The position numbers and the translations under genes are program-made. Below the pieces are notes generated by a model. The model worked only from the letters and a program-made list of their open reading frames with translations. It was not told where the DNA came from and ran no database searches. From NCBI GenBank assembly GCA_028689435.1, contig JAQTWD010000003.1:1-42177 (forward strand): a DNA stretch of 42,177 bases, written 5' to 3'. The DNA is from Minisyncoccota bacterium. GTDB lineage: Bacteria > Patescibacteriota > Minisyncoccia > Phycocordibacterales > UBA12079. Below are positions 22,801 through 30,505 of the stretch, one piece after another (the first letter of the stretch is position 1; each line of letters starts with the position of its first letter).

Positions 22801-23181
22801 TTACAACTTTTTGTTTCTTTCTTTTTCTTCAGAAATTGTCTTTAAAAAAAGAGAAACTGATCCCCTATTTCTATCGATGTCTTTGATATTGTGAATATTC
22901 AAAGCTCGGATTACTTTTGTTGCAATTCTGTCTCTCTTTCTTGCAAAAAATTTCTTCAAATCTTTTTTTATCTCTTCAAAAAATCTAGGCAGTTTATAAA
23001 TTTCAAACAAGAATTTTCTATAATAACGAAAAATAAAAATAAAGAATTGCTTTAATTTATCGTCACTCTTATTTAAAGTTTCCCTAGAAATGACTACTTT
23101 GTTTGTTTTGGTTTCAAAAATTTTTAGACCGAACAACAAAGCTATCAAACTCAAGGAAACTATAAATGATATAATTGTCAT
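22801..23181 (-). CDS. Hypothetical single-pass membrane protein, 126 aa
   Basis: One N-terminal membrane helix (about 3-21, [17 protein letters not shown]) is followed by a long basic, helical cytoplasmic part (RYYRKFLFEIYKLPRFFEEIKKDLKKFFARKRD region). It is not recognised as a known family. A TATAAT box ends eight bases before the ATG, so the message is probably leaderless. It lies 16 bases beyond the tsf stop in the same direction, so it may also be carried on the rpsB-tsf transcript. Confidence 0.65.
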   Translation of the reverse strand: MTIISFIVSLSLIALLFGLKIFETKTNKVVISRETLNKSDDKLKQFFIFIFRYYRKFLFEIYKLPRFFEEIKKDLKKFFARKRDRIATKVIRALNIHNIKDIDRNRGSVSLFLKTISEEKERNKKL

Positions 23182-23189
23182 AATTTATA

Positions 23190-23195
23190 ATTATA
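23190..23195 (-). promoter_or_regulatory. -10 box placed for leaderless transcription (126-aa gene)
   Basis: TATAAT on the minus strand, ending 8 bases before the ATG at 23181, in the short gap after tsf. Confidence 0.4.
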
Positions 23196-23197
23196 GC

Positions 23198-23776
23198 TTA
23201 GACTTGGAATCTAACAAACTTACCAATTTCCATTCTTTCACCAAATTTGTGAACAGCTCCTTCAACAAGCTTGCTGATTGTGCTTTCTGGATTTTTGATA
23301 AAATCTTGTTCTGTCAAAACCTTATCCTTGAAATATGAATTTAATTTCCCTTCTAGAATCTTTTCTCTCATCTCAGTTGGCTTGTCTTTTACTTCTTCTT
23401 CAAAAACAGCGATTGCTTTTTGTCTATCATCTTCTGTGATATCTTCTTTTTTTACAAAAGTTGGATTTGTTGCAGCTATTTGCATAGCAATATCATAAGC
23501 CAATTTAGTGAATTCTTCGTTCTTGGCAACGAAATCTGTTTCACACAAAAGCTCCACCATAGAACCAACTTTTCCATTACTATGAACATAAGTCGCGATA
23601 GTTCCTGATTTTAACATTCTGTCTGATTTTTTCGCAGCAAAGTCGCCTCCTTTTTTACTCAAAATAATAGTGGCTTTTTCTATATCACCCCCTGCTTCTT
23701 CTAAAGCCTTCTTACATTGACCGATTGAGATTCCGGTCTTTTCTCTTAATTCTTTAATTTGATCTATTGTAACCAT
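23198..23776 (-). CDS. tsf: Elongation factor Ts
   Basis: Exchanges GDP for GTP on EF-Tu. The N-terminal UBA-like domain (VTIDQIKELREKTGISIGQCKKALEE) and the core with LLCETDFVAKNEEF, the most conserved EF-Ts segment, are intact. At 192 aa it belongs to the short class with a reduced coiled-coil domain. It follows rpsB in the universal rpsB-tsf order, though 167 bases and a repeat copy separate them. ATG at 23776, no SD. Confidence 0.96.
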   Translation of the reverse strand: MVTIDQIKELREKTGISIGQCKKALEEAGGDIEKATIILSKKGGDFAAKKSDRMLKSGTIATYVHSNGKVGSMVELLCETDFVAKNEEFTKLAYDIAMQIAATNPTFVKKEDITEDDRQKAIAVFEEEVKDKPTEMREKILEGKLNSYFKDKVLTEQDFIKNPESTISKLVEGAVHKFGERMEIGKFVRFQV

Positions 23777-23810
23777 AATTTTTAATTTAAATTAAAAACA
23801 ATTTCTAAAT

Positions 23811-23934
23811 TCTAATATCTAAACACTAAACAAATTAAAATTTTTTAATTTCTTAAATTCAAAACGTTTTGTGTTTTTGAATTTTGATAATTCAAATTTG
23901 TTTAGAATTTAGAGTTTAGTATTTAGGATTTAAT
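23811..23934. repeat. CTAATATCTAAACACTAAA inverted-repeat family, copy 3
   Basis: The left arm TCTAATATCTAAACACTAAA and the right arm TTTAGAGTTTAGTATTTAGG pair imperfectly. It lies between rpsB and tsf inside the operon, so it must be transcribed. Confidence 0.6.
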
Positions 23935-23943
23935 AAATAAGTT

Positions 23944-24660
23944 TTATTTTACTTTCTTATCCTCTGCAACTTTCTTAGGAGCATTTTTCTTTCCTTCATT
24001 AAAAGCCGAAACTATTTCATCCATGAAAAATTGAATACTTGATCTTGATGAGTCATTTGCAACGATAGGATATTTGATACCTTTGATATTACAATCTGAA
24101 TTTGCAAGAGCAATTACAGGGATATTTTTTTCAAAAGCTTCTTTTACAACAATCTCTTCTTTTTTAGGGTCAACCACAAACAAAGCTGCTGGCATCCCTT
24201 CCAAGCTAGTCAATCCTGAAAATTTCTTTGCCAATTTTTCAATTTCTCTATCAATAAGCAATCTTTCTTTTTTAGTGTATTTCGCCAAAAGCCCCTTATC
24301 TCTATCATTCAATAATTTTTGATATTTACTTACTCTTTTTCTTATTTCTGTCGCGTTGGTCAAAGTTCCTCCGATCCATCTTCCTGCAACAAAAGGAGCG
24401 TTTATTGATAAAGCTCCTGTTTCAACAGCTTCTTTTGCTTCGCTTTTACTTGAAACAAAAAGAATTTGTTTTCCCGAAGAAGCCAAATCTCTTACAAAAG
24501 TTTTTGTATCTTCCAAAGATTTAACTGTTTTCTCCAAATCAAAAATTTCTACTCTATTTTTTGCACCAAAAATAAACTTCTTTACAGAAGGATGTCTTTT
24601 TGTTTTTGAGTACCCAAAGTGAGCACCCACACTAAACATTTTATCAATTATATTTTCCAT
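23944..24660 (-). CDS. rpsB: 30S ribosomal protein S2
   Basis: Small-subunit protein. The N-terminal GAHFGYSKTKRHPSVKKFIF, the HIIDLEKT-like FDLEKTVKSL, GRWIGGTLTNATEIRKRV and the C-terminal IPVIALANSDCNI segments are all canonical. 238 aa, normal length, with a Lys-rich tail. First gene of the rpsB-tsf operon. A sigma70-like promoter at 24884-24912 and a three-way-junction leader (24825-24871) lie upstream and may carry feedback control. ATG at 24660 without SD. Confidence 0.97.
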   Translation of the reverse strand: MENIIDKMFSVGAHFGYSKTKRHPSVKKFIFGAKNRVEIFDLEKTVKSLEDTKTFVRDLASSGKQILFVSSKSEAKEAVETGALSINAPFVAGRWIGGTLTNATEIRKRVSKYQKLLNDRDKGLLAKYTKKERLLIDREIEKLAKKFSGLTSLEGMPAALFVVDPKKEEIVVKEAFEKNIPVIALANSDCNIKGIKYPIVANDSSRSSIQFFMDEIVSAFNEGKKNAPKKVAEDKKVK

Positions 24661-24672
24661 TATTTTTACAAA

Positions 24673-24806
24673 ATCCGAATGCCCCGAATTATATCCTAAT
24701 ACCTAGAATTACGAATTGTCCAAATTTGATTCGGATTGTATTCGTAATTTGTAGTACCTGCCTGCCGGCAGGCAGGTTCGGATACAATTTGTAGTATTCG
24801 AATTAT
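24673..24806. repeat. ATTCGGAT-family intergenic repeat, copy 3
   Basis: ATCCGAAT and ATTCGGAT words in inverted order around a perfect CCTGCCTGCCGGCAGGCAGG palindrome (24761-24776 core). It lies in the leader of rpsB. Confidence 0.65.
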
Positions 24807-24824
24807 ACTTATTTTAATAAACTT

Positions 24825-24871
24825 GGATTCTTACGGCTCTCGCCCATCAAAGCACTTCTTTGACAGAACCC
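24825..24871 (-). ncRNA. Three-way-junction leader RNA of rpsB
   Basis: On the minus strand GGGTTCT pairs with AGAATCC (one G-U) and encloses two hairpins, CAAAG-AAGTG-CTTTG and GGC-GAGA-GCC, the latter with a GNRA-type tetraloop. It starts about a dozen bases after the predicted -10. It is a candidate ribosomal-protein autoregulation leader; it was not matched to a named family. Confidence 0.5.
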
Positions 24872-24883
24872 GCATACCCAAAG

Positions 24884-24912
24884 ATACTACCAAATTAAAG
24901 GCTGTTTTGCAA
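24884..24912 (-). promoter_or_regulatory. Promoter of the rpsB-tsf operon
   Basis: TTGCAA (24907-24912) and TAGTAT (24884-24889) are spaced by exactly 17 bases on the minus strand, 220 bases before the rpsB ATG, just ahead of the structured leader. Confidence 0.65.
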
Positions 24913-24939
24913 CAAAAATTTAAAAAACAAATATACTTA

Positions 24940-25473
24940 TCATTGGCAATAGCCACTCAGAGGAATAGTATAAGATTGATCGTCAGAGGTGCTTCTTACA
25001 CCATCAGGGCCTGCTGTACGAATAGTGTCTTTTCTAGGACAATCTGCAGGGAATTCCCCTTCATTTTCGTCTACAAGATATGGACTTCCCCAGGGATCTC
25101 TTTTCATATTACCAATACCACTAATCAAACCATTTGATGATTGTTCCAATTTTGTTAAAACATTTATCCATCTTGTGTAACAAGCGTGAGTATCAGGTAT
25201 ATTTCTTAAATCTCCCACACAAACAGTACAAAGACTACAACCCGATCCTGTTATTTGTTGGAGGGTCTTGTCACTTTCATCTCGAACAATAATAATTGTC
25301 TTTATAAGATCATTTTGCTCCATCTTAGTTTTTGAATACATTGCTTTTACTCTAGCAGAATTCAAGCTCGTCAAAACAACACTAGACAACATTCCAATAA
25401 TTGAAATAACAACCAACAACTCTATTAAAGTAAATCCCTTACTTTTTTTAAATCGTTTAAAACTGTTCATCAT
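24940..25473 (-). CDS. Type IV pilin-like protein (prepilin)
   Basis: Exported fibre subunit. The class III signal is textbook: a short basic leader (FKRFKKSKG), cleavage after Gly, then FTLIELLVVISIIGMLSSVV with Glu at +5 and the hydrophobic helix. The globular part has cysteines in GCSLCTVC and a D-rich C-terminal loop (GPDGVRSTSDDQSY) as in pseudopilins of the GspG type. 178 aa. Start chosen at the ATG at 25473; the upstream TTG is unlikely. It overlaps the preceding membrane-protein gene by 17 bp, and a second such pair is found at 27261-28052. Confidence 0.85.
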   Translation of the reverse strand: MMNSFKRFKKSKGFTLIELLVVISIIGMLSSVVLTSLNSARVKAMYSKTKMEQNDLIKTIIIVRDESDKTLQQITGSGCSLCTVCVGDLRNIPDTHACYTRWINVLTKLEQSSNGLISGIGNMKRDPWGSPYLVDENEGEFPADCPRKDTIRTAGPDGVRSTSDDQSYTIPLSGYCQ

Positions 25474-25726
25474 AAATTTCAACGTTTTCGCCTTCTAAGC
25501 CCTTGGGAGGCTTATCAACACCATTAAAAAGATCAAAAAAAATAAATAAAGTTATAAATAAAAATATCAAAGCAACTAAAAACAAAAAATAATTTGCCTG
25601 CTTTTCACTTTTTATTAAGCCTCCTGAAATTTTTCTAACAAAAATAATCATATTGGAAGATTTTTCATCTTCAGAAAAATAATTTGATTTATAATTATCT
25701 TCTTCAAATTGAACATTATTTACCAT
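25457..25726 (-). CDS. Small membrane protein paired with a pilin, module 1
   Basis: An 89-aa protein with an acidic N-terminus (NNVQFEEDNYKS), one membrane helix (about 45-67) and an acidic exported tail ending before the pilin start. The N-terminal VQFEED motif and the layout are shared with the protein at 27798-28052, which also precedes a pilin gene. It may be an assembly partner of the pilin. Not matched to a named family. Confidence 0.75.
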   Translation of the reverse strand: MVNNVQFEEDNYKSNYFSEDEKSSNMIIFVRKISGGLIKSEKQANYFLFLVALIFLFITLFIFFDLFNGVDKPPKGLEGENVEIYDEQF

Positions 25727-25775
25727 ATAAACAATGATAACATAATAAATAAATTATTGAAATATATAATTATTT

Positions 25776-26720
25776 TTATTTTAAATCTTTAAATTCATCC
25801 ACTATTGGTTGTAAATCACCATTCAATATATTTTCTATATTTGACCAAGATTCTTTCAGTCTATGGTCTGTGATCCGATCTTGTGGGTAATTGTATGTTC
25901 TGATTTTTTCAGATCTGTCTCCTGTCCCAACCAATTGACTCCTTTCTTCTAAAATTTTTGCCATGTCTTCTTCATCTTTCTTTTGTTCCAATTTTGCGAT
26001 CAAAACAGCCATCGCCTTTTCTCTATTTTTTAACTGACTTCTCTCTGATGTACACCTGACATCAATCCCTGTTGGTTTATGAATCAAACGGACAGCGGTT
26101 TCAACTTTGTTAACATTTTGACCACCAGCACCACCTGAGCGAGAAAGTTCCATTTCTATGTCAGACGGATCAATAACAAACTTGGTTTTTTTTCTCATTG
26201 GAAGAATAACAACCGAAGCAGTTGACGTGTGAATCCTCCCTTGTTTTTCAGTCACTGGAATTCTCTGTACTCGATGAACTCCGTTTTCAAATCTTAAATC
26301 TTTGTATACATCCAACCCTCTAATCTCAAAAACAACTTCTTTATAACCACCCATCGTTCCCAAAGATTCTTCTGTTTTCTTGAATTGCCACCCTCTTTTC
26401 ATTGCATATTTTTCATACATCTCAGCCAAATTTTGAGCAAACAGCGACGCTTCGTCCCCTCCTGCTCCCGCTCTAATCTCCATAATAATTTCATTGGGGA
26501 ATTTTTCTTCTTTTTCTTCTTGAGAAACAATTTCTTCCATTTGTCTAAATATTGCTTCTTTTTGTATTTTCAAATTATTTTTTTCTTCTTCAACAAGATC
26601 TTTCATAGACAAATCCAAAGAAAGCATCTCATCGATGTTCTTTTCTTCTCTTTCAAGTCTCTCGTATTCTCCTGCCAGAAAACTTGTCTTTTGGTTTTCT
26701 TTAAACTTCTTTATTTCCAT
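25776..26720 (-). CDS. prfA: Peptide chain release factor 1
   Basis: Releases the peptide at UAA and UAG. The GGQ motif ([16 protein letters not shown]) that triggers hydrolysis and the PVT version of the RF1 P-x-T recognition tripeptide ([18 protein letters not shown]) are present, so it is RF1, not RF2 (SPF). At 314 aa it is shorter than usual (about 360) because the N-terminal domain is trimmed. Its promoter (TTGATA-18-TATACT) lies within and at the end of an inverted-repeat element, with the -10 seven bases before the ATG. Its presence confirms that the TAG in mreB should stop translation. Confidence 0.96.
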   Translation of the reverse strand: MEIKKFKENQKTSFLAGEYERLEREEKNIDEMLSLDLSMKDLVEEEKNNLKIQKEAIFRQMEEIVSQEEKEEKFPNEIIMEIRAGAGGDEASLFAQNLAEMYEKYAMKRGWQFKKTEESLGTMGGYKEVVFEIRGLDVYKDLRFENGVHRVQRIPVTEKQGRIHTSTASVVILPMRKKTKFVIDPSDIEMELSRSGGAGGQNVNKVETAVRLIHKPTGIDVRCTSERSQLKNREKAMAVLIAKLEQKKDEEDMAKILEERSQLVGTGDRSEKIRTYNYPQDRITDHRLKESWSNIENILNGDLQPIVDEFKDLK

Positions 26721-26727
26721 AGGAATT

Positions 26728-26757
26728 AGTATACCCCCACACCAATGGTTTTATCAA
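26728..26757 (-). promoter_or_regulatory. Promoter of prfA, carried by a repeat element
   Basis: TTGATA (26752-26757) and TATACT (26728-26733) spaced by 18 bases; the -10 ends seven bases before the ATG, giving a nearly leaderless message. Confidence 0.55.
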
Positions 26758-26862
26758 TAGGTCATTTGATGGAAAGATAATAATAGATTGTAAAAATACT
26801 CAAATAATTTGTTGTTATAAGAATAGTTTCAAAAACAATAAAACCATTGGTGTAGGGGTATA
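26730..26862. repeat. Inverted-repeat element TATACCCC upstream of prfA
   Basis: The ends TATACCCCCACACCAATGG (continuing TTTTAT) and the complement of TATACCCCTACACCAATGG are about 25-bp terminal inverted repeats around 85 bp without a gene. The element looks like a miniature transposable element and supplies the prfA promoter. Confidence 0.7.
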
Positions 26863-26952
26863 GAATAGTAAGTAGTAAGTATCAAGTACAAAAACGTAAA
26901 AAATTTTGCAAAGTAATTTTTTTAACTTATTACTTAAACCTTGTTACTCGCT

Positions 26953-27010
26953 AAAAAATCAAAATAAAAAAACTTGGACAGATGTCCAAGTTTTTTTATT
27001 TTGATTTTTT
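26953..27010 (-). terminator. Terminator of rpmE
   Basis: Perfect 28-bp stem with a 2-nt loop, core ACTTGGACA / TGTCCAAGT, with T-runs; it includes the last codons of rpmE. Confidence 0.9.
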
Positions 27011-27211
27011 AGCTGCTGCCACTCTTTTCTTAAATTTATCCACTCTTCCGGCTGTGTCCATAACCTTTTCATTTCCTGTGTAAAACGGATGACAAGCACT
27101 ACAAATTTCCACCTCAATCTTGTCTTGGGTAGATCCTATTGTAAATTTGTTTCCACAAGCACAAACCACCTGAGCTTGTGAATTGTATTTTGGATGAATA
27201 TCTTTTTTCAT
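26996..27211 (-). CDS. rpmE: 50S ribosomal protein L31
   Basis: Small ribosomal protein bridging the subunits. 71 aa, zinc-binding type: Cys pairs in VVCACGNKF and [12 protein letters not shown]. The KKDIHPKY start and the [12 protein letters not shown] end are typical. Usually next to prfA, as here. ATG at 27211 with GGGT before it. The terminator stem overlaps the last codons. Confidence 0.95.
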   Translation of the reverse strand: MKKDIHPKYNSQAQVVCACGNKFTIGSTQDKIEVEICSACHPFYTGNEKVMDTAGRVDKFKKRVAAAKKSK

Positions 27212-27260
27212 ACCCAGTATTTATATCACAAAGTTAATTTCTAAGCAAATTTAAATAATC

Positions 27261-27788
27261 TTATTGTCTCTCGAATCTTCCGATCACCCAATCCATCTCA
27301 TTTTGCCAATTTCTACTTGGACAACTCCAACCAACACTTTCTGGATGTGGCCTAGCGCTGGTTTCCATATCGGTCACACCCAAGACATAATATGCTCCCT
27401 TTGATACAGGACATCCGTAGGAACCTGCACTATATCTATAATACCTATAACCATTACAATTGCCTGTTCCAACAGCATCCTCGGGTGGGTTGGGCATAGA
27501 TTGAACTAAACCACCACTTATAAAGGGAAAATCTTGATTACCAACATCCCATCCTCCGCAACCATCAACATCAGATGATGGATATCTGCCATTTTCGTCA
27601 TAATAAAATTCCAACGCTTTTTGAATTTCTTTCATGTCTATCAATCTTTTTGCATCTCGTCCCATTTTTCTAGCATCGTGCATATTTGTTAATATGACAC
27701 TTGATAAAAGAGAAATTATCCCAATGACAAAAAGAATCTCAATCAATGTAAAACCAGAATTATTTTTTATTTTTTTAAGGTCAAACAT
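27261..27788 (-). CDS. Type IV pilin-like protein, second copy
   Basis: Prepilin of 175 aa with leader FDLKKIKNNSG and the FTLIEILFVIGIISLLSSVI segment (Glu +5). The GspG-like DARKMGRDAKRLIDMKEIQ helix follows, then DENGRYPSSD, frequent in Parcubacteria pilins, and four to six cysteines in the C-terminal domain (GCGGWD, GNCNGY, GCPVSKG, SCPSRN), probably in disulfides. It follows a small membrane protein gene (9-base gap), as in the module at 24940-25726. Likely a minor or major pilin for attachment or DNA uptake. Confidence 0.88.
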   Translation of the reverse strand: MFDLKKIKNNSGFTLIEILFVIGIISLLSSVILTNMHDARKMGRDAKRLIDMKEIQKALEFYYDENGRYPSSDVDGCGGWDVGNQDFPFISGGLVQSMPNPPEDAVGTGNCNGYRYYRYSAGSYGCPVSKGAYYVLGVTDMETSARPHPESVGWSCPSRNWQNEMDWVIGRFERQ

Positions 27789-27797
27789 ATATAAATA

Positions 27798-28052
27798 TTA
27801 TTCAGCTGGAACATAATCGGGGTCACCGATCTCTACACTATCATAATCACTTTTAATAGAAGAAAAAAGAAAGAAAAATGACAAAACAAGGACCATCAAA
27901 GAAACGCCAAATATTATTTTTTTTGCTTTTTCAATATCAGAAACAATGCCTTTTTCTACCAAAAAAACCATCGTCTTACCAACGATACTTCTAGGTGTTG
28001 TTTCATGACTCGTTCTTGAAACATATTTATCTTCTTCAAATTGTACATTCAT
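27798..28052 (-). CDS. Small membrane protein paired with a pilin, module 2
   Basis: 84 aa from the ATG at 28052 (MNVQFEEDKY). One membrane helix at about 50-70 (IFGVSLMVLVLSFFFLF) and an acidic tail (DSVEIGDPDYVPAE). It shares the VQFEED start with the protein at 25457-25726 and has the same position before a pilin gene. In-frame codons upstream (to 28088) have no good start and lie in A/T repeat. The pair suggests an ancestral duplication of a two-gene unit. Confidence 0.75.
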   Translation of the reverse strand: MNVQFEEDKYVSRTSHETTPRSIVGKTMVFLVEKGIVSDIEKAKKIIFGVSLMVLVLSFFFLFSSIKSDYDSVEIGDPDYVPAE

Positions 28053-28081
28053 AATTAAAAATTGAAAATTAATAATTTTAT

Positions 28082-28123
28082 CCAGCACTCAACTTTTTCT
28101 TTAAAGAAAAAGTTGAGTGCTGG
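28082..28123. repeat. Perfect 42-bp palindrome
   Basis: CCAGCACTCAACTTTTTCTTT is followed directly by its exact complement. It lies between the second pilin module and the lytic transglycosylase; with no loop and no clear U-tract it may be more than a terminator. Confidence 0.7.
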
Positions 28124-28149
28124 GTGAAAAAATTCTTGACTTATAAATC

Positions 28150-28276
28150 CCAGAACAAAAACTTACAAAATTGAGTGCAGTTCGAGGAAGTTTATGAAAA
28201 ATTGTTTGAGACGTATATAAAGTACGTTGAAAATAATTTTTTATAAACTGACGAAGAAATGTGCCAATTTTGGAAG
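28150..28276. ncRNA. Covarying structured element, copy B
   Basis: Outer arms AAAACTTACAAAATTG / CAATTTTGGAAGTTTT, inner stem AGTTTATGAAAAATT / AATTTTTTATAAACT, and the shared blocks TTGAGACGTAT, GTACG..GAAA and AACTGACGAAGAAAT. Copy A at about 33077-33225 has the same blocks but a different, still paired, inner stem. Both lie within a few bases of the stop codon of a minus-strand envelope gene, so it may be a 3' end RNA element or a mobile hairpin; the transcribed strand is uncertain. Confidence 0.5.
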
Positions 28277-28280
28277 TTTT

Positions 28281-29663
28281 CTACAAATCAAGCGTGTCTA
28301 TATCTTTCTGGAACTGTATCGCTCTCTCAGCAACTTTGTATCCATAACTGTATTTTGAATACATATGCTTTGCATAATTTCCCCCCGCATAATATCTAGC
28401 AGCGGAACAACTCCAAATCTCAAATTGACTCGTAAATTTTGCGGAACAAGAAGCTCTTGCATCACTCAAATAACTTGCAGTTCCTACAAAAGCATCCAAA
28501 TTAACAAACGGCGAAGGTGCACTTATTCCCAACACCTTTGCAACTCTTGTTTTATATCCATAGCCTGTATCAATATCATACCAAGTTTTTGGCATAAATT
28601 GAGAAGGTCCCATCGCTCCTCCATAATTTCCATCACCATAAATAGGACAAGAAACAGGTGTTGTGTTTGGGTCCATCCCCAATTCTTTCATAATTGCCAA
28701 GAATGATGGTTTTTGAGAATTACTCATAACAGTTCCGGCACTGTTGTTTGCAGTTTGATTATAAGTACACCTACCCAAATTTTTACCGATTACTCCGTCA
28801 ATTGCAGATTCTTGAGTCAAAACAGCCAAAACCAAAGCGGATTCAATGCCAATTGCGTCTTCGTAAGGTTGAATCAGTCTTAATGCCTCACCAAATTTCA
28901 TTTCGGTACCGCCGACTGTTCGAAAGATTCTATTTCTTATTTCATTCTTTATCCTTTCTTTTTCAGCAATTGTCTTTTTGTATTCATCTTCTTGCGCTCT
29001 GTTAATACTTAACAATTTATTATTTTCACTTTTATAAGCTTCTGTTTTTCTTTTTTCCTCTTCTTTTGCAATTTTCAAAGCCAACTCATTTCTTTGTTGC
29101 TCTTCCAAAATTTGTTGAGCGGTCATTGTTTCCCCTTTGATTTGTCTTATCGCTGTCAGATTGTTTTGCAGGTCACTTTCCAAAATATCAAAATCATCAA
29201 AATCAACAAAAAATTCAGAAATACTTTCTTGTGAAAGCAATGCTTCTACAACAGAAAAATCATCTAGCTCATTTGTCTTTTTTATGATACTTGATATAGA
29301 TTCCAAAGTTCTTTCGGATCTCTTGTTTAGTTCAGCCAGTGTTTCTTTTTTAGCTGAAATACCCTGTTTTAATTGATAGATCTTTATATCTTTTGCTTTG
29401 ATATCAGATTGTGCCTTTGTAATTTTGCTATTAAGAATATCAATGTCTCTTTCTATGGTGACAGATTCTCTTTGTTTTTGTTGAAGCAATGCATTTTGTT
29501 CAGCGATTTCTTCTTCACATTTTTTCAAAGCTATTTTTAATTCCTCGTCTGTTTTTCCATCAAGATTAATACTACAAGTAACTTCTGATTTTGTCAGATT
29601 TGGAAAAACTAAAAAAACAACCATTAGCAACATTATGCTTGAATATATTACGCTTTTTTTCAT
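28281..29663 (-). CDS. Coiled-coil protein with a C-terminal lytic transglycosylase domain
   Basis: Exported peptidoglycan-cleaving protein of about 460 aa. A signal peptide or anchor (about 1-25, KKSVIYSSIMLLMVVFLVF) leads to a long coiled coil (about 40-265), as in EnvC/PcsB-type regulators. Then comes a lysozyme-like transglycosylase domain (about 285-450): the ALVLAVLTQESAIDG segment with the catalytic Glu, GAMGPSQFMPKTW and the ARYYAGGN motif, like MltB/SLT enzymes. The start at 29663 is chosen because the signal peptide begins there; a TATAAT box ends seven bases upstream. It fits with PBP2, Mre and Ddl. Confidence 0.88.
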   Translation of the reverse strand: MKKSVIYSSIMLLMVVFLVFPNLTKSEVTCSINLDGKTDEELKIALKKCEEEIAEQNALLQQKQRESVTIERDIDILNSKITKAQSDIKAKDIKIYQLKQGISAKKETLAELNKRSERTLESISSIIKKTNELDDFSVVEALLSQESISEFFVDFDDFDILESDLQNNLTAIRQIKGETMTAQQILEEQQRNELALKIAKEEEKRKTEAYKSENNKLLSINRAQEDEYKKTIAEKERIKNEIRNRIFRTVGGTEMKFGEALRLIQPYEDAIGIESALVLAVLTQESAIDGVIGKNLGRCTYNQTANNSAGTVMSNSQKPSFLAIMKELGMDPNTTPVSCPIYGDGNYGGAMGPSQFMPKTWYDIDTGYGYKTRVAKVLGISAPSPFVNLDAFVGTASYLSDARASCSAKFTSQFEIWSCSAARYYAGGNYAKHMYSKYSYGYKVAERAIQFQKDIDTLDL

Positions 29664-29670
29664 TGTCCTT

Positions 29671-29676
29671 ATTATA
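29671..29676 (-). promoter_or_regulatory. -10 box before the lytic transglycosylase gene
   Basis: TATAAT on the minus strand, seven bases before the ATG; AAGGA between them could also serve as a weak SD if transcription began earlier. Confidence 0.4.
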
Positions 29677-29712
29677 ACTTTTTTCCCTTTTTGAGAAAAG
29701 GGTGAAAAAAAC

Positions 29713-29745
29713 AAAAACCCTGCGTCACAATGACGCAGGGTTTTT
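29713..29745 (-). terminator. Terminator of rplY
   Basis: Perfect 15-bp stem AAAAACCCTGCGTCA / TGACGCAGGGTTTTT, loop of 3 nt. Confidence 0.92.
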
Positions 29746-29756
29746 AAAAATTCTTA

Positions 29757-30386
29757 TTATTCAACAGGTTCTTCCTCTTCTTTCTTTCCTTTCTTTTCAA
29801 TTTCTACACTTGAAATATCCACAGGTTCGCTTTCTTTTTCTTCTTCTGCTTGTGTAATCAAAACAATTACCTCTTCTGCATCATCAGTTACAGTAACACC
29901 TGTTGGTAAAACCAAATCTTTTACAGCAATCTGACTATCCATGTCTATCAAAGAAGAAATATCCACATTAATATGTTGAGGCAAATCTTTTGGAAGAACT
30001 TCTATATTCAATTCTCTCAAAACTTTAACTAAAACACCTCCCAGTGTTTTAACAGCTGGAGCTTCTCCAATGAATTCCAAAGGAACTGTCGTTTCCATCT
30101 TCTGCCCTCTCTTAACAACATAAAAATCAATATGTCTTACTTGATTGCTTACAGGATCAATATCCATATCATGAATTACTGCCTCTCTTTCGTCTTTCAA
30201 CCCTTTTAGATTAATAATTGATGAATTTCCTCCTTTTTTCCAAACACTTTTGAATTCGCTTGCAGAAACAGAGATCGGTGTTGATTTAACTTCTCTACCA
30301 TAAAAAACAGCGGGGATTTCTCCTCCCTTTCTAATATCGCCCAACTTATTCTTTAAATCTCTTGTTTTTACGTTAAGTGTTAACAT
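29757..30386 (-). CDS. rplY: 50S ribosomal protein L25 (Ctc form)
   Basis: Binds 5S rRNA. The 209-aa length is that of the long Ctc type with an N-terminal L25 domain (RDLKNKLGDIRKGGEIPAVFYG, then VIHDMDIDPVSNQVRHIDFY) and a C-terminal TL5-type beta domain (VPLEFIGEAPAVKTLGGVLV), ending in an acidic tail. Single gene with a strong terminator. ATG at 30386 without SD. Confidence 0.94.
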   Translation of the reverse strand: MLTLNVKTRDLKNKLGDIRKGGEIPAVFYGREVKSTPISVSASEFKSVWKKGGNSSIINLKGLKDEREAVIHDMDIDPVSNQVRHIDFYVVKRGQKMETTVPLEFIGEAPAVKTLGGVLVKVLRELNIEVLPKDLPQHINVDISSLIDMDSQIAVKDLVLPTGVTVTDDAEEVIVLITQAEEEKESEPVDISSVEIEKKGKKEEEEPVE

Positions 30387-30505
30387 GTTTCAAATTAAAA
30401 ATTTAAATCTCAAAATTCAAAATTAATTAAAAATGAGATGATATAAAAACCCTCTAAACAGTGATAAAGATACTATATTATGCTACAAAAAGCAAATATT
30501 TTTAA

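Noticed and set aside
24823-25137. Open frame on the plus strand in the rpsB-pilin gap
   Set aside because: It runs antisense into the pilin gene, has no SD and coincides with the rpsB promoter and leader.
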